A stretch of 64,000 nt of DNA from Nocardia elegans NBRC 108235 (GTDB lineage: Bacteria > Actinomycetota > Actinomycetes > Mycobacteriales > Mycobacteriaceae). Shown here piece after piece: positions 15,620-23,036 of the stretch (within the stretch, counting starts at the first letter, position 1; the number at the start of each line of letters is the position of its first letter). The stretch spans positions 1 to 64,000 of the forward strand of contig NZ_BDBF01000020.1 of NCBI RefSeq assembly GCF_001612845.1. Direction: 5' to 3'. Both the position numbers and the translations under genes were made by a program. The notes under the pieces were generated by a model, which saw only the letters and a program-made list of their open reading frames with translations, made no database searches and was not told where the DNA came from.

Positions 15620-16993
15620 ATGACGGACACGCGCGAATCTCATCTCAGCCAGTCCGACCTGTTCTCGTGGAGTATGGAGCGCGACGCGATCCTGCGCTCG
15701 ACGATCGTCTCGGTCGTGATGCTCGACGCGGAGCCGGACTGGGAACGCCTGGTGCAGGCCATCGATCGCGGCACCCGGGTGGCCCCCCGCTTCCGGGATC
15801 GGCTGGTCGCCCTGCCTGCCGGTCTCGCGCCACCACGCTGGGAAGCCGACCCCGATTTCGACCTGTCCTGGCATATGCGGCGGGTCGCCCTGCCGGCCGC
15901 GGTCGACCGCACGGCGGTATTCGAATTCGCCCGCGTCGAGGCCATGACGGCCTTCGACCCGGTCCGCCCGCTGTGGCAGGTGACCGTGCTCGGCGATGTG
16001 ACCGGTGGCGGCAGCGCGCTGGTGCTCAAGGTGCATCACTGCCTGACCGACGGATTGGGCGGCATCCAATTGGCCAACGAGATCGTCGATTTCACCCGGG
16101 CCGGCGGCGAACCTCGTCCGGATCCCCAGCCGGCCCCGGAGAGCCGCGGTGGGCTGGCCGACATCGTCGGATGGAATTGGGCGGTGGGGTCAGAGTTGCT
16201 GCGCGGCGGTCTCGCGCATGTGCTGCCGCTGGCCCGGCATGCCCTCACTCACCCGCTGGGCACCGTGCGCGACGGGGTGGGGCTGGCCGTCTCGATCGGC
16301 AAGCTGGCGCGACCGGTGGTCGACACCCTCTCCCCCGTGATGACGAAACGTGGTCTGTCACGGCACCTTTCGACTCTCGACGTTCCACTCGAACCGCTGC
16401 GCCGCGCCGCGCACACGGTCGGCTGCACCCTCAACGACGCCTTCCTGGCAGGCGTGGTCATCGGGCTGCACCGCTATCACGAACTGCACGAAACGGAGGT
16501 CGAGCGACTGCGGGTCACCATGCCGGTCAGCGTGCGCAAGGACACCGATCCGATCGGCGGAAATCGCATCACCCTGGTGAGATTCGCGCTGCCGGCCGGC
16601 ATCACCGACCCGGCCTCCCTGATGCCCGTGCTCGACGCGATGGTCGTCGGCTGGCGGCACGAACCGGCGATCCCCTATTCGGCCGCCGTCGCCGCCACGC
16701 TCAACCGGCTACCGGTCGCCATCGTCACCGCGATGCTCAAGCACGTGGATTTCGTCGCCTCGGACGTCCCCGGCTCCCCCGTGCCGATCTACATCGCCGG
16801 CGCCGCCGTCGAGCGGATGTACGCCTTCGGCCCCACCATCGGCACGGCGTTCAACGTCACGCTCATCTCCCATACCGATACCTGCTGCGTGGGCATCAAC
16901 GCCGATACGGCCGCGGTACCGGACGTGGAAACCTTCACCGACTGCCTAGCCGAAGGCTTCCACGCCGTCCTCGAACTCGGTGAAACTAGTTGA
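15620..16993 (+). CDS. wax ester synthase/diacylglycerol acyltransferase (WS/DGAT)
   Basis: 457-residue acyl-CoA-dependent acyltransferase that makes triacylglycerol or wax ester storage lipid, typical of mycolata. The catalytic HHxxxDG motif is HHCLTDG at residues 139-145, and the C-terminal domain has the family blocks SDVPGSPVPIYIAG and AFNVTLISHTDTCCVGINAD. The last 8 bases overlap the duplicated ccsB tail that forms the left junction of the mobile element, so before integration this gene and ccsB converged directly. Confidence 0.92.
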   Translation: MTDTRESHLSQSDLFSWSMERDAILRSTIVSVVMLDAEPDWERLVQAIDRGTRVAPRFRDRLVALPAGLAPPRWEADPDFDLSWHMRRVALPAAVDRTAVFEFARVEAMTAFDPVRPLWQVTVLGDVTGGGSALVLKVHHCLTDGLGGIQLANEIVDFTRAGGEPRPDPQPAPESRGGLADIVGWNWAVGSELLRGGLAHVLPLARHALTHPLGTVRDGVGLAVSIGKLARPVVDTLSPVMTKRGLSRHLSTLDVPLEPLRRAAHTVGCTLNDAFLAGVVIGLHRYHELHETEVERLRVTMPVSVRKDTDPIGGNRITLVRFALPAGITDPASLMPVLDAMVVGWRHEPAIPYSAAVAATLNRLPVAIVTAMLKHVDFVASDVPGSPVPIYIAGAAVERMYAFGPTIGTAFNVTLISHTDTCCVGINADTAAVPDVETFTDCLAEGFHAVLELGETS

Positions 16994-17039
16994 GTCCCGC
17001 GTACGAGTGCAACCCGCTCACCACGATGTTGATGATGAA
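16986..17039 (-). mobile_element. attL: duplicated 3' end of ccsB at the left junction
   Basis: Read on the minus strand, these 54 bases encode FIINIVVSGLHSYAGLN and a TAG stop, identical in protein to the end of ccsB at 29702-29755. The two copies share a perfect 23-base core (17017-17039 here). Outside the core they differ at seven bases, all synonymous, including TAG versus TAA. Identity ends abruptly after 17039. This is the chromosomal ccsB tail displaced by integration of the element, or its equivalent. Confidence 0.9.
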
Positions 17040-17506
17040 GACTGTTCTTGGCATTTGCATTGGTGGGCTGGCAATGGCTCCGTGGGCCTGACCTGGCTAT
17101 TTGGATTCGCAACGTTGGCTCAGTATGGCACCGCTGAGCCGCGTTGCGTACTCACTGCGTACCGAGCATGAGGGAGCGCACTACCTCTTCATTACGAGTC
17201 GAATGCGTTGTGTCCGCTCTGGTCTCGCGGACGTCCGTAGGCCTACGCAAGCTGCCGAAACGGTTCCGCGGAAGTCTCAGTGTGTCCGAGGTGGTCTGCA
17301 GGCCATGTGACACGTGCGTGACAACTTCCACGAGTACAGCTGCACCACGTCTGCTGTCCGAGCCTCTCATTACGAGGGTCCGGACGGGACGCTGACCAGG
17401 TGAGACAACGGGTGACTGTCGTCTGTAGGTGGCGGTGGTGACGGCTCCGAAGTCGTCGCTGTTGTCGTCGGGGCTGTCGTCATCGTTCGAAGGCGGGCAG
17501 CGCCTC
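17040..17506. other. left arm of the element, no gene; carries an integrase arm-type repeat
   Basis: No convincing coding region. Positions 17145-17166 hold a 22-base sequence (TGCGTACTCAC then TGCGTACCGAG, an imperfect 11-base tandem) that occurs again, in the same orientation, at 29621-29642. TCATTACGAG occurs twice in this stretch. Composition is lower in GC than the chromosome. This arm probably becomes one side of attP in the circular form. Confidence 0.6.
17145..17166 (+). promoter_or_regulatory. integrase arm-type site, left copy
   Basis: TGCGTACTCAC followed directly by TGCGTACCGAG; an exact copy is at 29621-29642 near the right junction. Paired 11-base direct repeats on both sides of the crossover core are what tyrosine integrases use as arm-binding sites. 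The binding is inferred. Confidence 0.55.
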
Positions 17507-17665
17507 GATGACCGATTTCCCGTCATCTACTGCAGAATCCGCCGACACGGTAACGGAAGACGTGGGGCCGATCGATGCCTCGATGTACTTGCTCGACAAC
17601 AAGACAGAGGAAGTCAGTCATTGGTTGACATGTCAGAAGCAGAAGAGCGGCAAATCCGCGAGTAT
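17507..17665 (+). CDS. possible 52-aa protein overlapping the next gene
   Basis: An open frame starting ATG at 17507 reads MTDFPSSTAESADTVTEDVG and ends SGKSASM; its last 36 bases overlap the start of the 305-residue gene in another frame. The acidic, Ser/Thr-rich composition looks like an N-terminal extension, so it may be a coupled leader protein, the true N-terminus before a frameshift, or chance. No family recognised. Confidence 0.3.
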
Positions 17666-18547
17666 GTGAACAGCCAGTCTCGTGATGATGAGGCAGAACT
17701 GGTGCAGAAGATTGGGTCTCGGCGGATGCTGGGTCGCGTCCATGACATTTATGATGTACATTGCAAAAATTCACGTTGGTGGGTAATAACAGATCCGACG
17801 AATTTATACTCTCAAGAAGATTTTCCACAGGCCGAGCAAGCGTTAATTTTTCATCTCGGCCTCGGCCTTTTCTTGACAGAGCGCTCGCGTGCCGAAATGG
17901 ACGAAAACGAGGAGGAGCACGTCTCACCCTCGTGGCGTCGTTTTCGGCAGGCATTGGAAACAATGGATACAGCTTCCGAATCGGAAGACTTCCAGTCGGT
18001 AGGAATAAAATGCAGAGATGCGTTGATATCGCTGGCGAAGTCTAATATGGATGCCGACTGGGTTGGCGATATCGAGAACCCCCCAAAGGCCGCTGATTTC
18101 AAGGGGTGGGCAGACATATTCGCAGAACGCTTGACCACCGAGCGGCGGGTTAGGGCGTACGTGAAAGCGTTGGTTGAAAAGACTTGGGACCTCACTGTCT
18201 GGCTTCAGCACTACAGCAATGCCACCCCAAGAGATGCCGATCTCGTGCTTAATGCAACTTCGCATCTAATAGGCACCTTTGGAACTCTAATACATCGTCT
18301 CACCGTCGGCGAACCTGAGCGGTGTCCTCGATGTGAGTCATATCGTATCGAGGATGACCTTGTAACTGATATGGAAAAAGGCGGCTTCTTCGAGGCTTCT
18401 GTATGTGCGATGTGCGGTTGGCGATCGGAGGAAGTCTTTGTTTCCTTTGACGACCACTTCGAAGGTGCCGACATAGAGGGCTATCTTTCGGGGCCCGGAA
18501 TGGGTGTGTCGGATCGCCTTAACAGGAAAAGAACCCAAGACGGGTAG
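17630..18547 (+). CDS. cargo protein with C-terminal zinc ribbon, unknown function
   Basis: 305-residue protein, noticeably lower in GC than all neighbours and using A/T-ending codons freely, which points to recent transfer. The middle has a conserved-looking helical block GIKCRDALISLA...KGWADIFAE...WDLTVWLQHYSNATPRDADLVLNAT. The end has a four-cysteine zinc ribbon, CPRC and CAMC about 24 residues apart. I associate the middle block with an uncharacterised family seen in accessory regions, but cannot name it. The start is the ATG at 17630 (MSEAEERQIREYV). A defence or regulatory role is only a guess. Confidence 0.65.
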   Translation: MSEAEERQIREYVNSQSRDDEAELVQKIGSRRMLGRVHDIYDVHCKNSRWWVITDPTNLYSQEDFPQAEQALIFHLGLGLFLTERSRAEMDENEEEHVSPSWRRFRQALETMDTASESEDFQSVGIKCRDALISLAKSNMDADWVGDIENPPKAADFKGWADIFAERLTTERRVRAYVKALVEKTWDLTVWLQHYSNATPRDADLVLNATSHLIGTFGTLIHRLTVGEPERCPRCESYRIEDDLVTDMEKGGFFEASVCAMCGWRSEEVFVSFDDHFEGADIEGYLSGPGMGVSDRLNRKRTQDG

Positions 18548-18559
18548 TGGCCTCCACAC

Positions 18560-18602
18560 TGGGAGCGGAGGGTCGCAGGTTCAAATCCTGTCATCCCGAC
18601 CA
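18560..18602 (+). mobile_element. 3' half of tRNA-Pro(UGG), probable fossil att site
   Basis: From the anticodon TGG (18560-18562) to CCA (18600-18602) the sequence matches an actinobacterial tRNA-Pro: variable region GGGTCG, T-arm GCAGGTTCAAATCCTGT, acceptor CATCCCGA then CCA. The 5' half is missing, because the upstream bases do not form the D-arm or the 5' acceptor strand. A tRNA 3' segment of this kind is the usual AICE attachment sequence; pSAM2 itself uses a tRNA-Pro gene. Confidence 0.75.
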
Positions 18603-18991
18603 TCGGATCAGGGCATAGCCCCTGGTCAGCTCGGTATCCGTGTGCGTCGTCGCGTCGGGCTGATGTCCGAATTTCACTGCTGCTGACCGCCGTTCGCCTA
18701 CAGCTGTTGCACGTAGATTGCACGGCAGGTATGGCGCTTCCAGCGGATAGGGTGTCTATCCGCCCCTGACTACTTTCCCCCGGCCTTCCTCATACATGCC
18801 GCCCTCAGCGGAAGGCAGCCGGGTCAAGGGCGCTCTTTCCCTTGACGCGGTTGGCTGGAGCGAGACAATCCGGCTATGAGGAGGCAGGGGGACTCCCGGC
18901 GTGATCCACTTCGGGTCCGCGGGGGTTCGTCGTTTCTGGAGTTCGGGCGTGTCAAGACTCGTCCACGTGAGGAGCGATACGCTGGCTCCAG
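18603..18991. other. gene-free stretch between the tRNA-Pro fragment and the coiled-coil gene
   Basis: No open frame with credible codon use and no recognised family. TTGCACG recurs as TTGCACGTAGATTGCACGG near 18707-18725. I see no terminator or operator that can be supported. Confidence 0.4.
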
Positions 18992-19453
18992 CTAGATGTC
19001 AGCAACGGCGATCTTGATGCGGTCGATGATGGCTCGCAGCGCGAGAATCTTCTCATCCTGATCCTTTACGCGGGCGTTGAGTCGGTCGATCGTTTCGCGT
19101 AAGGAGCGCAGCTCTTGTTCCTTTGTGACTGCAGCTCCGAGGAGGACCAAGCCAACAAGATTTGCGGGAGAGGCTGACTCCGGAGGCCCAACCAGAGCCT
19201 TCTCGAGCCAACTTCCAAGTGGAGTGTCGGGCCGGTAGACCACGGTCCACATGTGCTGTTCTGGGGCGCAGCCGGCGATGGGCACCTTCAAGCCGAGTCC
19301 CTTGAGTTTCGTCCGGATTTCGGCAACCGTTGTCGGGCCCAGCCGCCAGGCATAGACGTAATCGCGGAGTTCGCCCCAGTTGATGGGCACGGCCCCCCCG
19401 GCCATATCGACTTTCTCGGCCAGTTGTTCAAATTTTCCGTCGATCTCGGGCAT
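18992..19453 (-). CDS. uncharacterised protein with C-terminal coiled coil
   Basis: 153-residue protein. The N-terminal half (NWGELRDYVYAWRLGPTTVAEIRTKLKGLGLKVP) looks like a small alpha/beta domain; the C-terminal third, KEQELRSLRETIDRLNARVKDQDEKILALRAIIDRI, is a clear heptad-patterned coiled coil. The ATG at 19453 has GAGGACGG just upstream; a longer frame exists but adds a low-quality N-terminus. It is the only gene facing left in the cargo zone. No homologue recognised. Confidence 0.6.
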   Translation of the reverse strand: MPEIDGKFEQLAEKVDMAGGAVPINWGELRDYVYAWRLGPTTVAEIRTKLKGLGLKVPIAGCAPEQHMWTVVYRPDTPLGSWLEKALVGPPESASPANLVGLVLLGAAVTKEQELRSLRETIDRLNARVKDQDEKILALRAIIDRIKIAVADI

Positions 19454-19911
19454 TGACCGTCCTCTATTGACCGTGCAACAAGCGTCTGATCGCATCATCC
19501 CATGATCTTGGTTTGGGTCCCGGCGGATCTCTGGTCGTAAGGTTTGGCGCGAGCAGGTCTGTATGGGGTGACCCACAGCCGGTTGCCTGGGCTGGGTACC
19601 GGCGGATTCGGCCTTGGCTGCGGGAGGTCAAGTCGGGGACGGCAGGCGTCGCGCCCAGCACTGCCTCGTTGATGAAAGTGGTCAGATAGGAATGGCCGGC
19701 GTTCTACCACGTCGCCAGAGCGGCGCCGACGCGCCCGACGCGCCCGCTTGCCGCAGCTTGCGTAGGCGGGCGGTTGCGCGGCGCCGCGTGGCGGCGCCGC
19801 TAGGCGGCGCGAAGCGCCGCCCTTGATCCTCTATAGCCAAATTCGGCAACGACCCATGCAGGTGAGTGCATTTGCTCGCCGAAACAGCCTGTGCGCGGAC
19901 AGACTTGGAGC
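19454..19911. other. gene-free region ending in a GC-rich hairpin cluster
   Basis: No credible gene. Between about 19720 and 19821 the sequence becomes almost pure G+C with many nested inverted repeats: GCCCGC pairing with GCGGGC around 19743-19770, GGCGCC palindromes near 19780-19798, and a perfect hairpin at 19803-19821. Such structure is expected of a transfer locus (clt), a replication origin or a strong terminator. Nothing here decides between them. Confidence 0.45.
19803..19821. repeat. perfect 8-bp GC hairpin with GAA loop
   Basis: GGCGGCGC-GAA-GCGCCGCC. Stable triloop hairpin at the right end of the GC-rich cluster, 91 bp before the methyltransferase start. Confidence 0.7.
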
Positions 19912-20748
19912 ATGGCTGAGCTTGCGCTGACGGCGGACCGTCGTGAAGAACTGGCCGGGTTGTTGGGCGACGAAGAACGGTTGCGGGCCGAGTATCCGAA
20001 GGTGGCGGAATACCTCGACACCGCGCCGATGCTGCCAGGGACGGGCGACGAACGGGCCGACGCCGCGTTCGATTTGCGGCTCGTGCACTACATGACGGGC
20101 GGGCCGTCGACTAGCGCTAATCCCTACTGGGACATCGTCGGGCCATCGGTATCCGAACGTGACGGGCGCCGGGTCGTCGATGGTGGCCGGCCCCAAGGAA
20201 GCGCGCGGCTGGGATTCGCGCAGACCATCTTGCAGGCCGCCTACGCCTACGCGATTCCGTCGCCGGAGACCGTGGCTTGGATGCATCAATTCTGCAATGG
20301 GCGTTCGGTGGTCGAGCTCGGAGCTGGCCGCGGCTACTGGGCTGCGCAGTTGGCGAGCGCAGGTTTGGATGTTGCGGCGTATGACTCGGAGCCGCCGGAC
20401 CGGTCCGAGAACCCGTCGTTCACTCGGGCCGAAGGCCAAGCGGATGTCTGGTCGAGCGTTGGTGATCTCGGGCAGTTCGCTGCGCGGTCAGTCGGCAGTG
20501 CCGATGAGGTTCTGTTCCTGTGTTGGCCTCCCGGTTGGGGCAACACGATGGCATCGGACGCGCTGGCCGCCTTCGAGGCGAACGGCGGTCGCCGGTTGGT
20601 CTACATCGGTGAGCCGAAGGGCGGAAAGACGGGCGATGACGCCTTTTTCGATGCGCTGGACTCGCGATGGAAGATCGAATCAGAGGATTCGAAATTCGTC
20701 TCTTGGTGGAATCTCGCGGATCGAGCTCAGGGCTGGGTCCGTCAATAA
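19912..20748 (+). CDS. class I SAM-dependent methyltransferase-like cargo protein
   Basis: 278-residue protein. SAM-binding motif I is SVVELGAGRGYWAAQLASAG near residues 132-151, followed by motif II AYDSEPPDRSENPS and motif-IV-like EVLFLCWPPGW. The N-terminal 120 residues are helical and may bind substrate. No DNA-methylase NPPY or PCQ motif is present; CWPPGW could play the NPPY role, but that is speculative. The ATG at 19912 (MAELALTADRREEL) is the likeliest start. It ends at a strong hairpin shared with the GntR gene. Confidence 0.7.
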   Translation: MAELALTADRREELAGLLGDEERLRAEYPKVAEYLDTAPMLPGTGDERADAAFDLRLVHYMTGGPSTSANPYWDIVGPSVSERDGRRVVDGGRPQGSARLGFAQTILQAAYAYAIPSPETVAWMHQFCNGRSVVELGAGRGYWAAQLASAGLDVAAYDSEPPDRSENPSFTRAEGQADVWSSVGDLGQFAARSVGSADEVLFLCWPPGWGNTMASDALAAFEANGGRRLVYIGEPKGGKTGDDAFFDALDSRWKIESEDSKFVSWWNLADRAQGWVRQ

Positions 20749-20752
20749 AAGA

Positions 20753-20786
20753 ACCGCCGGTCATCCATAGTCGGATGACCGGCGGT
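20753..20786. terminator. bidirectional terminator, 14-bp stem
   Basis: ACCGCCGGTCATCC, 6-base loop, GGATGACCGGCGGT: a perfect 14-bp stem between the convergent methyltransferase and GntR genes. AAAA precedes it on the plus strand. Confidence 0.85.
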
Positions 20787-20797
20787 CGCGCAGAGCT

Positions 20798-21490
20798 CTA
20801 GTTCTCGGTAGCCGATTCCAATTCCGGTTTCAAATTCATGCGGAAAACAAACGCGTAATAGCGATCCCTTGGATAAGACACATCCGAGACCATAATTACT
20901 CGGCCTGTCGCGGTGATGTAGCGCTGGTGGACGGTCTTCACAAGGTCACCGGGGGTGGTCTTCAACCACTCCGCGTGTGACGGTACCGGGATGCTGTCTG
21001 CGACTGTTTCCTCGAGTGTGGCAGCGTCGGAGGTGTCCGCTACGTCGACGGGCTGGTAGCTGTCGGACACGGAGATAGGCCGGCCGTCTTCGCTGGCGCG
21101 AGTGACGACGTGGGTGATCTCTTCGCCGACTGCTACGCCGAGAGCATCGGCCAATGCTTCTGTGGCCTGGACCTTCTCCGTTGTCCGGTCGATCTGGACC
21201 GTACTCTCGGACTCGTTCGCGAACGTCACTTCGGGGTCCTCCATCTGCCGCTCGGGCGAGATACGGATCAGGTTCGGTCGGTCCGACACGAACACGCCGC
21301 GCCTGCGTACAGACCGAACAAGTCCTTGCCCCTGAAGCAGCTCAAGCGCCTTCCTGACGACGATGTCGGAGACGTTGTTGCGGGCGGCGATTTCCGAATA
21401 GCTCGGCAGCTGAGTTCCGGGCGGCAATTCTCCGCCGCGAATTCGGCGAGCATATTCGCCTGCGATGGAAACGTAGGCTGGTTCCGCCAT
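20798..21490 (-). CDS. GntR-family (HutC-type) transcriptional repressor of the element
   Basis: 230-residue regulator with an N-terminal GntR winged helix (AYVSIAGEYARRIRGGELPPG, SYSEIAARNNVSDIVVRKALELLQGQGLV) and a UTRA-type effector domain from about residue 85. In AICEs such as pSAM2 the equivalent protein (KorSA) represses transfer and replication genes. The ATG at 21490 is chosen because GAAGGG lies 9 bases before it, while it abuts the alternative ATG at 21499. A CGTATACG palindrome lies 65 bp upstream, and five more lie in the control region of the transfer operon, so this is probably their repressor (inference). Confidence 0.85.
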   Translation of the reverse strand: MAEPAYVSIAGEYARRIRGGELPPGTQLPSYSEIAARNNVSDIVVRKALELLQGQGLVRSVRRRGVFVSDRPNLIRISPERQMEDPEVTFANESESTVQIDRTTEKVQATEALADALGVAVGEEITHVVTRASEDGRPISVSDSYQPVDVADTSDAATLEETVADSIPVPSHAEWLKTTPGDLVKTVHQRYITATGRVIMVSDVSYPRDRYYAFVFRMNLKPELESATEN

Positions 21491-21554
21491 GAGGCTCATC
21501 CCTTCAATTCGAAAATCATTAGCGAGTCGAACTCGGAGCTAGTGTAGCGCACTT

Positions 21555-21562
21555 CGTATACG
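21555..21562. promoter_or_regulatory. CGTATACG operator upstream of the GntR gene
   Basis: Perfect 8-bp palindrome 65 bases upstream of the GntR start, identical to five copies at 22153-22268. GTATAC fits the short palindromes bound by HutC-type GntR proteins. Autoregulation is inferred. Confidence 0.6.
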
Positions 21563-21598
21563 CAATTGGATGGATAGGCGGCTTATCGCGAGAGATAT

Positions 21599-21760
21599 TC
21601 ATGCATTCGAATCTGTATCCGAATTGACAACCTCCGGCTCAGCTCGGTCCATTAAGCGATCAGAGGGACGACGCTCCGGCCAGTACGCAACCAGGCAATA
21701 CACCCCCACCGACAGCGGCAGGATTACAAGAAGCAGTCCGAGGGCTTCCCAGGTGCTCAC
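21599..21760 (-). CDS. small single-pass membrane protein of the element
   Basis: 53-residue protein starting at GTG 21760 (MSTWEALGLLLVILPLSVGVYCLVAYWPERRPSD in two parts: a membrane helix, then the charged tail). The start overlaps the upstream stop codon (GTGA), giving translational coupling. AYWP at the end of the helix is shared with the membrane protein at 12696-12929. Possibly a Spd-type spread protein, but no family is recognised. Confidence 0.6.
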   Translation of the reverse strand: MSTWEALGLLLVILPLSVGVYCLVAYWPERRPSDRLMDRAEPEVVNSDTDSNA

Positions 21761-22065
21761 CGCCGCCCCCCGCCCTGCTGCATCGGCCACCTCGCGAACG
21801 ACAGCCGAGGTAAGACGGCCTCGACATCAGCCAGATCCATGAGGCTGTTCAGGGTGAGCGGGTCCAGATGGTTCGCCGAAGGGACGATCACCGCGTCGAC
21901 ATCGGCCGTGCGAACTTGATCCGGTAAGGGCAGCAACGAACTCGCTGGCCAGATGAGGGCATAGCCGAGATGCCTCGCCAGGCGCTGCACCTGGGCGCGA
22001 TCCCAGTCCGGCGCGACGGTCACATCGGGGTCGATCCACGCGAGAGCCGTAGGGCGGAATCTCAT
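21757..22065 (-). CDS. uncharacterised 102-aa protein, paralogue of 12182-12487
   Basis: 102-residue protein: MRFRPTALAWIDPDV, ARHLGYALIWP, TADVDAVIVPSANHLD, LADVEAVLPRLSFARW. More than half of the positions match the chromosomal 101-residue gene at 12182, in the same order. The ATG at 22065 has AAGGTG 7 bases upstream; the longer frame would cross two of the CGTATACG sites. It is coupled to the following membrane protein and divergent from the transfer operon, so both are under the operator cluster. Confidence 0.65.
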   Translation of the reverse strand: MRFRPTALAWIDPDVTVAPDWDRAQVQRLARHLGYALIWPASSLLPLPDQVRTADVDAVIVPSANHLDPLTLNSLMDLADVEAVLPRLSFARWPMQQGGGRR

Positions 22066-22152
22066 TGCGCACACCTTCTTGTCCCATGATGCCGCGTGTC
22101 GATGGATCAGCAAGTCCTCAACCAGCGGCAATAGCGTCCTTACATCGCTCAG

Positions 22153-22268
22153 CGTATACGAAGATACGTATACGGACAAGAGGGTTTCGGCGCGCTGACC
22201 AGCGGGTTTGATCTTTCTCGCCCTTCGTATACGCAAATTCCTTGTGCGTATACGCAGCTACGTATACG
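22153..22268. promoter_or_regulatory. cluster of five CGTATACG operators controlling the transfer operon
   Basis: Perfect palindromes at 22153-22160, 22167-22174, 22226-22233, 22247-22254 and 22261-22268, in the 270-bp gap between divergent genes. Centre-to-centre spacings are 14, 59, 21 and 14 bp. A sixth copy is in front of the GntR gene. I saw none elsewhere in the window. Likely operator array for the GntR repressor, controlling both directions. Confidence 0.7.
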
Positions 22269-22335
22269 ATGAGCTCGTCGCCGCTACCAAACGCGGCGAG
22301 AGTCGAAATACCCCCAGACGCAAGGAGATCCAGTC

Positions 22336-22788
22336 ATGGCACTCAAAGATCTGCGCTTCAACGTCGCGTTCAACGAAGCGTTCGAGAAGGGCCTCGTGCT
22401 GGTCGGCGAGATCGAGCCGGACACCGAGTACAACCAGAACCGCAACGCTCCGGCTCGTCAGAAGGTCGACCCGGTGACCGGTCTGCGGCAGTGGAAGGCC
22501 ACCGCGACCAATCCGGCCGAGACGAACCCGAAGAAGTCCAGCATTCAGGTGATCTTCCTGGCGGACGTGGCCCCGGTGCCCTCGACTCCCGAGGTGCTGC
22601 CCGGTATGCGCTCGATCGTGCTGGAGAACGTGACTCTTCAGCCGAAGGTGACGGGTCAGGGCGAGTTCAAGACCCTGGGTTGGACGGTGCGGGCTACCGG
22701 TATCGCGGGTGACAACTCCGGCGCCAAGGTTCCCGCGGCTGATCCGGGTGCGGCTCGTCCGGCGCGTGGCGACGCGAAGGCTGCGTGA
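22336..22788 (+). CDS. AICE conserved protein at the head of the transfer operon
   Basis: 150-residue protein: MALKDLRFNVAFNEAFEKGL, then a beta-rich core (SIQVIFLADVAPVPSTPEVLPGMRSIVLENVTLQPKVTG) and an Ala/Pro-rich tail. Proteins of this type occupy the first position in the transfer operons of many actinomycete elements; I cannot name a function. AAGGAGATC precedes the ATG. It is the first gene after the five CGTATACG sites, and its stop overlaps the next start. Confidence 0.7.
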   Translation: MALKDLRFNVAFNEAFEKGLVLVGEIEPDTEYNQNRNAPARQKVDPVTGLRQWKATATNPAETNPKKSSIQVIFLADVAPVPSTPEVLPGMRSIVLENVTLQPKVTGQGEFKTLGWTVRATGIAGDNSGAKVPAADPGAARPARGDAKAA

Positions 22789-23036
22789 CCGCCATGTCGT
22801 TCATCAGCGCACACATCAGCAAGTTCGATGGCATCGAGGCCGAGTACTGCCCGGCCCGCGACACTGCATCGGGGCCGATCCCGGCCGCAGTGGGCGTGGA
22901 GATGAACCACGAGGCCATCGGGTCCGCCCTGCTGTATCTGTCGATCGAGGATGCTCGCACCCTGGCTGAGCAGCTGCCGCAGATCCTGATGATGCACGAT
23001 GTGGCGGAGCGTCTGGCGGCGGAGAAGGCTGCCTGA
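22785..23036 (+). CDS. small AICE protein, unknown function
   Basis: 83-residue protein, MTAMSFISAHISKFDGIEAEYCPARD..., with a helical C-terminus LYLSIEDARTLAEQLPQILMMHDVAERLAAEKAA. The GTG at 22785 overlaps the preceding stop (GTGA) and has GAAGG 5 bases upstream; an internal ATG at 22794 is possible. Its stop overlaps the next gene by TGATG. The family is not recognised. Confidence 0.6.
   Translation: MTAMSFISAHISKFDGIEAEYCPARDTASGPIPAAVGVEMNHEAIGSALLYLSIEDARTLAEQLPQILMMHDVAERLAAEKAA

Noticed and set aside
18560-18602. Functional tRNA-Pro gene
   Set aside because: The D-arm and 5' acceptor strand are missing; only the part from the anticodon on is present.
19464-19661. Short minus-strand frames upstream of the coiled-coil gene
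   Set aside because: Pro/Arg-rich with no ribosome-binding site or recognisable domain; treated as non-coding.
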